A stretch of 64,000 nt of DNA from Pterobdella sp. o SKG-2022. Lineage: Eukaryota > Annelida > Clitellata > Hirudinida > Piscicolidae. Below are positions 10,635-22,700 of the stretch, in pieces. The stretch's first letter is position 1; every line of letters starts with the position of its first letter. Made by a program: the position numbers and the translations under genes. The DNA lies in NCBI GenBank assembly GCA_964035795.1, contig OZ038320.1:4961896-5025895 (forward strand). Direction: 5' to 3'. Under the pieces are notes generated by a model. It was not told where the DNA came from, made no database searches, and saw only the letters and a program-made list of their open reading frames with translations.

Positions 10635-13600
10635 ATGAATCCGAACGATATATTATTATTGAAAGAATTTGTGAAAGTATGCAAACATGATCCAAATGTC
10701 CTTTACAATCCCGAACTTTCATTCTATAAGGAATGGCTTGAAAGGTATTTACTTCTTTTCAAATTTACTTTTCTTCATCTTCACTTTGTAATATGTAATC
10801 AACTATCGATGATTTTATAAAAAAGTAAATTTTTTTTTGTTAGCATATAATTTGTTTATTATTTTTCAATGTTTTTTCTATCAACGTTACAAACTTAACT
10901 GCACAGTTTAGGGGCTAGAATTCCTAAAAAGTCTACTTCGCCACCACATGCCCAATCAGATAAAGAAACTAAACATGTGAGTGTTTTATGGATAATCATT
11001 TCCTGCATCAACCTTTAGGATAAAACCATTTCTGCAGTTTAACACTGTGTATTTACATAAATTTACTCATTCCCCTATTTGTTTCATGTCTGAATGAACT
11101 AAATTTGAAATAAAGAAAATTTGTTCAAATCAAACATTGTAATAAAATACCTTAGATTATAGAAGTGGAATTATTAATTGTAAAAGTTATTTTTTTTAAT
11201 GAAAAAATCAATATTTTATAGTTTCTTTTAAAACTATGAAGCTTATGATTGCTAGTGACAATATTGACTACTTTATGGTTTTGAACCAGTAAAATAATTT
11301 GTACATTTCACTTGATAGTGAGTTTGATTTAGTGAAAGTGTTCAATTTTACCTTTATAATGAGACTATTTGCTTTTCAATGATGTTTGAAATAATGGTTT
11401 ATCTGAATAAATTAAGTATTTCTCAACTAAACTCACCATTGTTGGCCATATATAATCATAAGGTGTTACCTGATGGTGATATATTGTGGATATCAAGAAA
11501 TTCGGTTGCTAAAAAAGATTTTAAATCAAACACTTGATGATTTAGTAACTGAAAAACTATGTTTTTCAATATATTTTATTTTTTTAATTATTCATTGGAT
11601 GATATCTAGTGTGTGTTGAAAAATTTCACTTAAATCAGGCGTTAGCATCCATGAATGCTTGAAATCTGTTTTCATGTATGCAAGTTAAACATAATGAACT
11701 ATAATGTTTAAGTTTCATGTTATGTTAAATGAAGGAGGAAAAAGAGGAACCAGTAGAAGAGGAGATGGATAGTCCTGAAAGTGATTTAGGTCAGTAAAAG
11801 TATATTGGTTTCTATGTTGATTTATGTTGGTAAACTGATACTTATGGACTCTATACTTTTAAATAAATTAATACCTTAAAAATTATTTGAAATTTTGCCA
11901 AGTTTTTCGTTATTCTTCAAGTGCTTTGCCTTATAGGCACTGATTGCATTGAAGATGTAATGATACCATTGCAGAGATTGAGCAAGATGGGGTAGTGGAG
12001 CCTGATGAAGCCACACCTCACACCATGGGAGATGAGACCATTGAGGTTATAAGCTTTCTACCATATTTTATATTATGGTTTTATTGATACTTTTTAGAAG
12101 TTTTATATTTAAATATTAAGTTGAGTTTCCTCTAATGAATGAAGGCTATTTGGTAAATAATGTATCTTAATATTGATTTAACCTACAGGTGACAGATGAG
12201 ATGATGGACCAGGCTAACACCAAGAGAGATGAAGCAATGACAAAGATGTCCGAAGGGGATCTTGAAGGTGCTATCACTCTCTTTACTGAGGCCATCAAAC
12301 TCAATCCCACCCTAGCCAGTCTATATGCCAAGAGAGCTAGGTGGGTGGTGGATACCTGTGACAGAATGGGTTTAGAGGGTGTATGTTATCTTTATAACTA
12401 ATACTATTTCATAATGTTTCATTTGATGCATCCTCTTTTATTTCAATTCAAATAACGACTTTGATTATGGTGACATTCATCTCATGAGTTTATCTGTTAA
12501 AAACTGCTTTTATAACACAACAGCATCTACATTCGTTTAAAGCGACCTAATGCCGCCATTATGGATTGCGAAAAAGCACTGGAATTGAATTCTGACTCTG
12601 CTCAGCCTTACAAGTGGAGAGGCAAAGCTTACAGGTGAAAAAAACTGCTTTATATTCCTCATTGGCATTAACTTTTAGCCACTATGTTCTCATTTTGGTG
12701 TAATGAAACACTTGGGAATTAACTTCTTTATAAATACTACTACAATTATAACTCCCACCACCTTCACTACTTTACTGCACTCTGCAGGATGTTGGGAAAA
12801 TGGGAGAAGGCATACAAGGACTTGAGCAAGTCATGCCAGTTGGACTATGATGATGATGCCAATGAGGCTCGCAGGGAAGTTGAGCCTAAGGTTTGCTCCA
12901 ATAATGCCTTTGTAGCTTTTCTAGACTGAAAAATAAAGAAATGTTTTGTTAATATTAATGACATTCATTTGATATATTAACTCTATGTTTTCAATGGTGT
13001 TTACAAAGATTTCTTGTTGATATGAATACTTTCAAGTCAATACAATACAGCATTGGTAAGATCCCAATACAACAACTTATCTACAAACTATCAGAACACC
13101 ACTTGAAACAATCCTAACAATGCACACCATTGCACCAGGCTAAAAAAGTGATGGAGCATCGTCGCAAGCATGAGAGAAAGAAGGAGGAGAAAGAATTGAA
13201 AGAGAGGAGGGCTCGAATCAACAAAGCCAAAGAGGCCAGTGAGAAAGCCAGGAAGGTTGGATATGCTGTTGTGTATTAGATACTGTTTGACTTAATGATG
13301 GAAACACTGTAGGGGTATTTGAGTACAAATATGAACTCTTAGTTAAACCGAAAAATGCATGTAACTGTAAAATTATCAAAAACAAGGGGTGAAATAGGTA
13401 TAAGCATTTTGGCATTTTCACAATAGAATTGATCATCAATATGATTGTCATGTATGTGGTCAATTTTGATGTTCATGATTGGGTGAAAAAATTTATAGAA
13501 TAAACAGGCAAAATATAATAAATGGTCATTTATTTTTTAAAGGAGCAAGAGAGCAGAGGTGGTACTTTTCCAGGTGATTCTTATTGGCTTTTCAATGTAT

Positions 13601-14535
13601 AATCAAATTTTTAAAAACAACATAGTCATTCATAGTTTTATCTACTTTAATGTTCTTTATAATCAATGTAAGCATACAAACAGATGTAAATGAGCATGAT
13701 TTTATATTTAAATTATACATACTGTAGAGGTAAAAAAAAATAAGGCTAATTAAGAACAATCAAAGATAATGATTTCCTCTAGCCAGTCAAATGAAAGGAT
13801 TTATGAACACTAAATAGTTTTGATTAAAATACAAAGCTTTTTGTTATCAAAGTAACATTTTCAAGGATTGAAACTGCAATGAAACTGCTTGCATATATTG
13901 TTATAAAAGATAAAGTAAATTCATAACGAAAAGCTTGGTAGTTTAATAGAAACTATTTAGTGTTCATAAGTCTTCACATGGTAACCAGAAATTCAAATCC
14001 ACCACAACATCAGCACTGATGCACACACAAACATCAAACCAACCATCGCTATAGGAGGATTTCCAGGGGGCTTCCCTGGAGCAGCAGCAGGGGGTTTTCC
14101 AGGTGCTAGTGGCTTCCCAGGTGGCATGGGAGGCAGACCCGGCATGCCAGACCTCTCATCCATCTTTTCTGACCCTGACCTCATGCAGGCTTTCCAGGTG
14201 AGATGGGGTCATGATTGGCATTGAGTTTGCCATCTTATTGTTTAAAATTAAATTAATGGTGTTATATGGTTATTAGTAATCTTTTATGATGACTCAGTTG
14301 GTGACTTGAACAATTTATAAACTCTAATAAATAATGTTATTTGCACCAGGACCCAGAGGTAGCAGAAGCGTTACAAGACATCATGAAGAACCCTGCAAAC
14401 ATCAGCAAATATGCCAACAACCCCAAAGTGAAGAAGCTGATAGAAAAGATGTCATCATCATTTGCACCGGGACCTGACACGGGTGCCTCGTTTGATTCGT
14501 CCAGTCATCAGTCTCATCAGCCTGATGTTGATTGA
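10635..14535 (+). CDS. ST13: Hsc70-interacting protein Hip (ST13), complete, 11 exons, 381 aa
   Basis: Cytosolic co-chaperone that binds the Hsp70 ATPase domain and stabilises its ADP-bound state. Exons: 10635-10744, 10907-10976, 11735-11789, 11975-12045, 12189-12340, 12524-12634, 12788-12890, 13139-13255, 13543-13573, 14058-14197, 14350-14535 (TGA at 14533). All introns are GT-AG, phases agree, and the total is 1,146 nt. Residues 1-40 form the N-terminal dimerisation segment ([16 protein letters not shown]). An acidic linker runs to about 100. A three-repeat TPR domain covers about 103-224 ([25 protein letters not shown]). A charged helix follows (225-263), then a GGFPGG-type Gly/Phe/Pro stretch (274-303) in place of the vertebrate GGMP repeats. 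The C-terminal DP/STI1-like domain spans about 304-360 ([21 protein letters not shown]). Human Hip is 369 aa. About 20 extra Ser/His/Asp-rich residues follow the last domain. The start is the only ATG that gives the conserved N-terminus. Confidence 0.97.
13801..13969. mobile_element. MITE-like inverted-repeat element, family D (ST13 intron 9)
   Basis: The ends are perfect inverted repeats: it begins TTATGAACACTAAATAG and ends with the exact reverse complement, identical over the first 20 bases. Weaker pairing continues inward past AAGCTTTTTGTTAT. It has no coding capacity, as expected for a non-autonomous DNA transposon. Confidence 0.7.
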
Positions 14536-15105
14536 GGTTCTATGCATTGTTAGCAGTTTGTTATACGCAGTAGTGAAGTTTAATGGTGTGGAAATGATAT
14601 GTGGTGGGATTTTAGTTGTTCATGATTTTCTATTTGATGAAACGTGGCGTTGAGGTTTATTGTTTGGAATCGGGATCGAATGATAAGTTATAGATGTTAT
14701 TTTTATGTTGGGTGTTAGACATTTTTTTTTAAATTTTAATGGATTACAATAATAAGGCTTATACTAATGGTGGTTGTTTTTATTATATATTTAAAATTTG
14801 ATAGAAACGATAAGCTGTTATACGTGTGCTAAGTTGTATTCATTTATTCCATATCCTTTTCAGTCATTCTCAAGCTAGAGTATGTATGGAATTATATTTT
14901 ATTGTTCTCACCAGAATTAATTAAAGGCTATTATATTAAAATTTGATTGATTTTTAGCTATTTAATGAGCTAATAATCATCAATATTAAAAAATTATTAA
15001 ATTCACCAGTTTTTTAATATTTTTTGTTTACCGGATTTCCACGTGTTCCATTCAATAAATTATCCTTCATTTATTTCAGAATAAATAAAGGTTTTGTTGA
15101 TTTGT
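14536..15105 (+). other. ST13: ST13 3' UTR (end estimated)
   Basis: AT-rich non-coding sequence runs from the stop codon to the likely cleavage zone. No recognisable element was seen apart from the poly(A) signals at its end. Confidence 0.65.
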
Positions 15106-15120
15106 CTAATGGTTTTAATC
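15054..15120 (+). terminator. Polyadenylation signals of ST13
   Basis: AATAAA occurs at 15054-15059 and twice, overlapping, at 15080-15089. A T/G-rich stretch (ggttttgttgatttgtc) follows at once, as expected for a downstream element. Cleavage is expected near 15095-15110. Confidence 0.6.
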
Positions 15121-16568
15121 AACTTTATGTTAAAGTAAAGCCTTAGAAAATAATATATATCAGAACTTTGTGAACAAAATTTTTTCACCTTTTAACAACT
15201 TTATTGTCAGGTTATAGGCACTAAAAGCCACCTGCATACATTTTTTGGTAACTAGCTTTATCACAGCGCTTAACGGTCATCACATTGAATTTCTGTCATC
15301 ATATTCAATTCAGGGTCGATTTTGAATAAATATAGCTTTAGTCTTAGAGACTGAGCCAGTGAAATGCTTTTACGAATAGTAAAAACCTTTTTAATTCACA
15401 TTAAAATTACAATTATATGTTGTATAATGTAAAAATATACAGCGTAAGTACACTGTACATATGAATCATCCGAAATTGAAAGTGCCAACTTGCCAGTCGA
15501 GACAAGAATAATTAATTTGAACTGGTATTAAAAACTGATTCATTGCATAGCAGTTTGATAAACTTTGTACCATTAAATTGAGTTGCTTTCGTGCTGAAAT
15601 AAAAAAAAACAAGGCAAGTAGTAAATCTTGAATAAAATTCTGATATTTTTTTTGCTTTTTAAAACCTAATTTTAAATTAATTATTATCTTATCAACTTAT
15701 TTAGACAGATCGAGATTTTTTTATCTTCATGATTATGCGTTATAGCGATCATCTTATAAATGCTTCTCGTTTTTTTTCTTGCAATAAGTTTTTTTTTCTT
15801 AATAATGCTTCAAAACTAAATTTTTCGCATTTCCATTAGGTTTCAATTATAAATACGTTTAAAAGAGTGTAGAAAAACCAGCTAAAACGCTTAAATTTTC
15901 ATTCGTAAGGATTAAAATTCATACAAAAAGCATGGAATCATTAGAAGAACCTGAACCAGGTGGTTATCATCTATTATTCATGCCAGTAAACTTTCAAAAA
16001 TGCTTTATGTCGCTTGTGAAACTGTCATTGGTTGTGATGGTTTTACTGAACAACAATTCACTTTAGGTTTTTAATCCTATCTATTTTTTGTTTGGTAGTT
16101 TTACATCAGTAACAAAAGCTTTGGGCAGTTACACAAATAAACTTATACGAATATTCGTTTATATATATATGTTGAAATTTTATTCTTTTCGAATTCATAT
16201 TGAAACTTCGTATAATTTTGAAAAATCGTATCAAGACATTTTGTATGGTTGCTGTATGATTGTCATTTTTAAATGCACACCTTGTCTTTGAAACGAACTA
16301 TTCTTACCTTCTATGCCTTTTACGCTGCTCAATAAAACTCAATGTACTTTATTGCGTTATAAATTAACTTTTAAACGGAGTTTATTATAAAATTGACTTA
16401 GATACATTCATACTGGGATAATATCCATCTCATTTTTTTAGTTCTATCCTGAAATTCCATTCTGTGCACAAAAATACCAGTCAATTTAATGGTTTTGACT
16501 TAATTTTATTTGTAACCGAATAAATGTCTAAGAAAATCATGCGGACGAAACAGAAAAAACTTTTTCAT

Positions 16569-16689
16569 TTGTGAATCATAAAAACACTTCATAATTTTAA
16601 TTTGGTGAACCTGATGATGATATGGAACATGCCGAAAAGCTTCTTCAAAATATAAAATTGAAATTTTTTCGTGTTTTTATGTTTCACAA
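16569..16689. mobile_element. Foldback element, family C
   Basis: The left arm TTGTGAATCATAAAAACAC pairs with the right arm GTGTTTTTATGTTTCACAA. The inner right part (GAAAAGCTTCTTCAAAAT, ATAAAATTGAAATTT) recurs at 38166-38246 and, more weakly, at 42451-42534. Confidence 0.65.
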
Positions 16690-17050
16690 TTTTGAAGCTG
16701 TGTTCACAAAATTTTTCATTTGTGCAAAGAAACCACTGGCTCTAAGCGTTAAACATGTTAAACAATACGGAAATACGAAAAAATTTAAGCTCTGAATTTA
16801 GAAAATTAAATAATTTTACAATTTACTTATTCATGATTCACTCAACAAAATATTAATGTGAATAAAAAAAATAAAATGAAAAAGAAGATGTTAATTTTAA
16901 AGAGATAATTCAAAATAATATATATTAAAATTTTTTTAATCAGAACCAAGCTTTTTGTTTCATGCATAATATTACCAAGTACATCAACGTGAAGGAAAGA
17001 TCATTTGATAATGTAATAAAAATAGGAGTGGTGATGAAAATAATAATTAA

Positions 17051-17208
17051 GATGATGGTGATGATGAGGATGATGGTGAAGATGTTGGTGGTGATGATGA
17101 TGATGATAATGTTGAAGATGTTGGTGTTGATGATGATGAGGATGATGAGGATGATGGTGATGAGAATGATGGTGATAAGGATGATGGTGATGAGGATGAT
17201 GATGAGGT
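17051..17208. repeat. Imperfect GAT/GGT trinucleotide array
   Basis: About 50 units of gatgatggt/gaggatgat type with strong strand asymmetry (almost no C on the plus strand). All frames across it are open, giving Met-Met-Arg or Asp-rich or Ile-rich shadow peptides, which are not genes. Confidence 0.9.
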
Positions 17209-18176
17209 AATTCATGAAATATTACTCAAAACACTATTCAATACTTTACGTCGTTTTTTTCTAAAAAAAAATCTTGTGAAATTGTTTTTTAACAGTAAAA
17301 ACAGCTTCAAATAAAAACTGATTGAAAAATTTTACTACAATTGTCATCACAACAGCATAATTACGTCGCTTAGAAGAAGAAAAAGAGTAAGTAGCTTTGA
17401 ACAGAATGAAAAAAAACTTTGGTTTTAATTTAATTCAAATGATAGATTTTTTTTGTTACAATGATAAAAAGATTTTCATTTTTAATACGTGGAAAAAATA
17501 TTTCTAAATAAGAGGCGAAAATGAATAAAAAACATCGATAAAGTCAATAACAAGATAATTCATTAATATTCAATGACTTTTTTCACGCAGTTGATAAGAT
17601 TTTATAATTAACAAAAAACACTGTACCAGATAGATTTTATTTTAAAGCTTATTTGACTAATCTCTTACTTGAAAACCTTCAAGACCATGATATCCATATG
17701 AAACACACATGTTATCTTTATATAATAAGTCCCTTTAGTTGCTTTCTTTGCGCTTTAGAAATGAACATTCTTTTTGCATCATTATGTAGAATTTTAGATA
17801 CACTTAATGTTATAGCCAGCACAGTGCTATTTATTATCATGGTTATTGTTATGATTAAAAAAATATAGACTACTTTTACGATTATTTAATATTAAATCAT
17901 TATTGAATAAAAAAATGGTTCAATTACTTAAAAATATTTTCATGAAAAACAACATTTAATCATTTATACAAACAAAAATATTTGAATAGTTCATAAATTA
18001 AAAAAAAACCTAAATTTTCAACCTTTGTACTAGAGGCTACTATTCAAAAAACCCACCACTGATCCCAAAAAAAAGAATATTCACACCAAAATAATCCCAT
18101 CAAAGAACAAACCACCGTACAAATCGCGCATCACTTGCCCCTCCCACAACACCTACACCCTGCATGGGTGCAATGT

Positions 18177-18184
18177 TATAAAAG
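18177..18184 (+). promoter_or_regulatory. TATA box, candidate core promoter of the alpha-2/delta gene
   Basis: TATAAAAG sits in an unusually GC-rich pocket (18120-18210: gcgcatc, cccctccc, gcatgggtgc, gagtcgagtgc). Initiation would fall near 18207-18212. It lies 1.5 kb upstream of the first coding exon and points the same way. No other candidate promoter of similar quality was seen upstream of that exon. Confidence 0.4.
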
Positions 18185-18206
18185 AGTCGAGTGCACTGTG
18201 GTTTTG

Positions 18207-19718
18207 CCTTCCATGCTGGTTTAACGTTTGATTTTTTCGTTGATTTCCATTGTTTTAACATTGGCTTAACGCTAATTTAAAGCTGAGTTAATAGAATATT
18301 TGAATTTGGTTCAATACAAAGTTTAACTTTGAAGTTTAAAGTTGGTTAAACCATGTTGTTTAGTAATTAAGTTTTTTGAAATAGTTGATTATGTAAAATA
18401 ATGTTCTTTTAATTAATTGATTTTCTGAATATTGATTAATTATAAAAACTGAATTGATTTTTTATTTAAAATAACTTTAGAATTGTGATTAGTTTTAATC
18501 GCTAATTGTTTTTAGGTAAAGATATCTATAAATTTGACTTTGTACGTTCAACCAATTATCAAAGTGTTGGTTATCCATCTATTTACTTATTAGTACCTTA
18601 AATATATGAATTTAAATCAACTTTCAAACTATTTAAATTATTATATTTCACTATCAAATGTATTATATTTTTACTGTTAGAGTCAATTATTTGAATTGAA
18701 TTGAAACCTTTATGAAAACTGTCATCAGTTTTTGATTGAACAATAGGACTTGATTGTTGAAGTTTTATAATTGAACTGTTAAATAACTGCTGCAACACAA
18801 CTGATAGTGAGATTATAAAAACAGTGGTCTGTTAATTTGATCGTTGAAACAGACTTGATTTTGGTGGACTGATAGCTAAGGTACGTAGTAATTGTAAATT
18901 TTTAAAATAAAAAAAAATTGATTTATTTAAATAGAAAAATAAATAAATTTTGTTTCAAATTTTTAAGTTTATCAATTTATATTTTTCGCTGAACTTTTAA
19001 TTGTATTTAATTTTATAATAATTAATTTATAAATCTACTTTTAAATTGCACATGTGTTCTTATATATATAAGAAAAGTTGCGCAATATGGTTTTACATAC
19101 AAAATAAAATGTCTTTAAAATATATCAAAGTTTCAATCATGTAAAAGACTTTAAAACTGATTTATTAATTAATATGTAATTAATAGGGTTATTTTCTATT
19201 GATAGAGCAAACCCTTTTCTCCTACTTTCCACACACTCCTCATAAGGTTAGTGTCAATAAATTTTTATGTTTGAAAACTATAGAAGACAATAATATACCA
19301 TTTTTACTTTTCGAATTTGTTTATTTGATTTTTTAAACTGAGTTAATTTTTGTTTTTTAGTAAATGTGCTTAAAATATTATTAATATGAAAATTGATAAA
19401 TTTTCGATTTCCATTGAAAAAAAAAACATCACTTGAAAACAAGCTATTAGAAATTTGTCGATATTCGAACAGAATACAAACTAGCCGATCATGAGGCAAT
19501 GGTCAACGGAACTTTTGTGCATTCAACTTGACAACATAACCAGAACTAAATGATTTGCTGACAAAAACTGAAAAAATTTTCTACATAATTAAATAAAAAC
19601 TCGAATTTTATCTGATGAAGGAACATCTTGATGATATTATAGTAAACGACAATAATTTAAAAAAACCGAAAAAAAATTGATTTAACAAAAGGGACTTGAT
19701 TCAACAAAGGGGTGTCTA
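18207..19718 (+). other. Presumed 5' leader of the alpha-2/delta gene
   Basis: No coding sequence is evident. A strong donor-like AAG/GTACGT occurs at 18878-18886. An acceptor-like AACAAAG lies just before 19709, so a 5' UTR intron is possible. The region is otherwise AT-rich and unremarkable. Confidence 0.35.
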
Positions 19719-19789
19719 ATGGAGATTGTGAGCAGATTCATGTTTTTATCCTGTTGTGTCTTTCCTTGTTTCTCTTCGGAACTGTGGAA
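19719..19789 (+). other. CACNA2D: Alpha-2/delta exon 1: start codon and signal peptide
   Basis: A 71-nt coding part opens at ATG 19719, with an in-frame stop at 19683. It encodes a short basic N-terminus, then a hydrophobic, cysteine-containing core (FMFLSCCVFPCF), then SSELWK. It ends at an ideal donor (AA/GTAAGT). The phase-2 end joins exon 2 at 24950 to give ELWKTILTADLL. This aligns with the conserved Ile/Leu-x-Trp segment that follows the signal peptide in alpha-2/delta proteins. The call rests on this junction, signal-peptide character and donor quality. A second in-frame ATG is at 19740. Confidence 0.72.
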
Positions 19790-22700
19790 GTAAGTGGAGT
19801 GGGGGAAAGGGGTTGACGGTGATGGGGTGATGAAGATGATGATGGTGTTGATGATAATGATGATTAATATGGTGGCAGTAAGAATAAAAGCAATGATTGT
19901 ATTAGTAATGATGAAAATAGTTTTCTTGAATGATAAAATACATAAAAATACCATTTGAAAAAATATAAAACTTGCGGAAAAAAACTCAAAAATAATAGAA
20001 AAAAAAAATGGCTTTCACAGTTTTTTAGTCAAAAAATCTTTTTGATTAAGACAACTCACCGCTACGAAATAATATTATTAGTAATTTAATTATTTTTCGA
20101 TTAGTAGACTTACGCTTGAATATCAATTCAAAATAAATGTATTGAAGGATAACATGAGAATTTCAAATGGTCTAACGAAAATTCAATAACATAAAATTTT
20201 AAAAATAAATTTTAAAACTTTTCTAAGAATTTTTTTATGCAATGCCAGTATGAAGTTTTATAATGGCATAAAGTCTTACCATTTTCACGTTAAAACTTTA
20301 ATTGGTCAAAAATTTTCAATCCGAAAGGATATCCTACATCTTTGTTTTGTTTTTAAAATTAACTTCATAAAATAAGAGAATTTTTATGCTCTTTTTATTA
20401 AAATTTGCAGAAAATTTTGTCTATTTTATAATTTTTCGAACGTTTTAGTTCGAATGAAAAAAGTAGCAAAAAATTGCGTCAATTAGGTTATTTAAAAAAG
20501 CAATTGAGGAAACATTGATATATGATGTCTTTGAAGAATTACTTCTTTGTTTTATGTTAATGATGATGAAGACAATGTCGATCGTGGTGATGATGATGAT
20601 GATGATGGTGGTGATGATGATGGTGGCGATGATGATGATGGTGAAGATGATGATGGTGGTGATGATGATGATGGTGGGAACGAAAATGGGAATAGTGACG
20701 ATAATGAGGATGGTGGTGGTAACAAAGATGAAGATAGTGATGATGATGATGTTGGTGCTAAAGTAGTAATTCTAATATAGATTTTATTTTGAGTAATTGC
20801 TTCATAAAAAATGGATACAGACAAAAACAAGTTTTGAAATTTTAGTAGTCGATTATTTTATACATTTGGCATTAATCTACATTGAATAGTTATAAAAAAA
20901 ACTAAAATCAATTAACAAATAAAAATTAAATAATTCAAGTTATAAGATGGATAAAATTCATTATTGAGTTCAAAAACTTTTATTAATTAACCTTCATCCT
21001 ATTTGAGCTTATTTCAAACCAAAATAGCTTTCTATTTTGAAGTTTCAATTTAGCTTTGCTAATCTCTTAAAACCCTTTTTTAAAGCAAAGAATTCTACAA
21101 TTGTTGAATGAAGCCTCAAAAAATGAAAGTAAGTTATCATGAAAAAATTTGAATATAAAGTTTTATTGAATGAAATAATGTAGAATTTCATCAATATTTT
21201 TAATAATTTTTTAAAAGAATTTTGCTAAAGTTTTTTGAATTTTAAATTCTCAATTTTAATCAGACTTTGCAAAAGCAATAAACACTGATTGACAATAGAA
21301 AACATAATTTTATAAGCAAACTCATTTTAACCACAGTTTGACCATTGGGTTTGGAAGCTTAGGCTCAGATTTTCAGTTTTTCTTATATAATAATTGTTGT
21401 TATCATGGGAATCTTAAGGAAGTAATTCATAATTAATAAAAGTAGGCTTTAAGGTAAGCTAAATAATGTAATGTAAAGGACTTATCTAGCGTCTCTTACG
21501 CATCGTTAAGAGGCGCTTAATAACGCATAAATTATATTTTATATCATTTTCATTATATTAGATATACTTTTTAAGTTTGATGAATTTGTAAAATATTATT
21601 TCAATTTTCCGAGCCAAACGTAAATATTCAAATAAAACACTTGGGAGTTCATTTTATTCCACGAATTATCAAATGATAATGTAAGTTCATCTTACGAAAA
21701 GCTTCGTGGAATATAATAAATTCCTAAAAGTGTTTCATTTGAATATCTGTAAAATATCCTGTTAGAATTTGTTTTTGAAATAATCTCATCTTATTTAGTA
21801 CTTGATAATTTAATTTTATCTCCCCAAAAAACCTCGTAAAGTAACTGAGAGATCCTTAGTGTCCTTCAAAACCTTTATTGTTTTCAATATTGCTATTGAG
21901 TTTTATACAATAAAGTTCGAGAATTTTCTAAAACTTTTATAAAAATTTGGAATAAAACTCAAAGTACAATCTCTTTTATCATAAGGCATTCAACACGAGA
22001 ACCCATTATATAGAATTATTTTAAGTTTTAAGTTTAAATCTCAACAATTTCTAGCTGCATTTAATTTCCAAATTTGATAACCCATCATTTCAACCTTGAA
22101 AAAAAGAAAACGCCAGAAAAAATTTTAAAAAAACAACTGATAAATATTTTGTATAACAAAAGAGTAAAATTATCGTATAGCTATAGAAAAAACATGGTGT
22201 AATTATGAAACAAAACTATTGTATGAAAAATAAATTATTTTCTAACAATGGAATAAAATTATCATTGAAATATCACTTGAAAATTCTCATTCTTATCATG
22301 CTAATTACCATTCTCATTCACTGTTATGAAAGCCATTTTATTGTATCAGAGTTTTATTTACTCTAACGACACGTAGCAAGAAATTTGAATTTTGTCCGTA
22401 ATTGTCCCAACTGTTTTTCTTTCTGTTTTTTTTCATGTTTTTGTTTGAATTTTCACTTAAATTTATTTATTGTTTTAAGATGATTAATACTATGATAATA
22501 ATTTGATATAATTGTTTCAATCTATTTATTATTTTTGTTATGTCACCACTTCATTCATACAAGTGTTCATAGTAATTAATGTACCATTCATATGGATACT
22601 CCACCACTTTTGTGGAAAACACAGTCCCTGCTGCACCCTTTCAATACTATTAATTTTTTATTGTACCGCCAATAATGCCGCTTTTAAAGTGCAGTTCTGA

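Larger units (their letters stand above)
15106..18176. other. Intergenic region between ST13 and the alpha-2/delta gene
   Basis: About 3 kb with no supported gene on either strand. It holds an inverted-repeat element at 16569-16689 and a GAT/GGT trinucleotide array at 17051-17208. The last ~120 bp (18040-18165) are noticeably A/C-rich and G-poor. An ATG followed by nine codons and a possible donor (15932-15959) was examined and not accepted. Confidence 0.7.

Noticed and set aside
15932..15959. Short start-plus-donor exon (MESLEEPEP)
   Set aside because: Nine codons with no matching second exon, no signal peptide and no family support; the alpha-2/delta start at 19719 explains the gene without it.
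16940..17215. Met-rich and Ile-rich frames of 82-91 codons on both strands
   Set aside because: They are translations of the GAT/GGT trinucleotide array.
20515..20830. Asp-rich, Met-rich and Ser-rich frames of 77-92 codons
   Set aside because: Same reason: a trinucleotide array open in several frames.
21488..21518. Small hairpin AGCGTCTCTTA/TAAGAGGCGCT
   Set aside because: Too short and isolated to assign to an element, and no repeat copy was seen.
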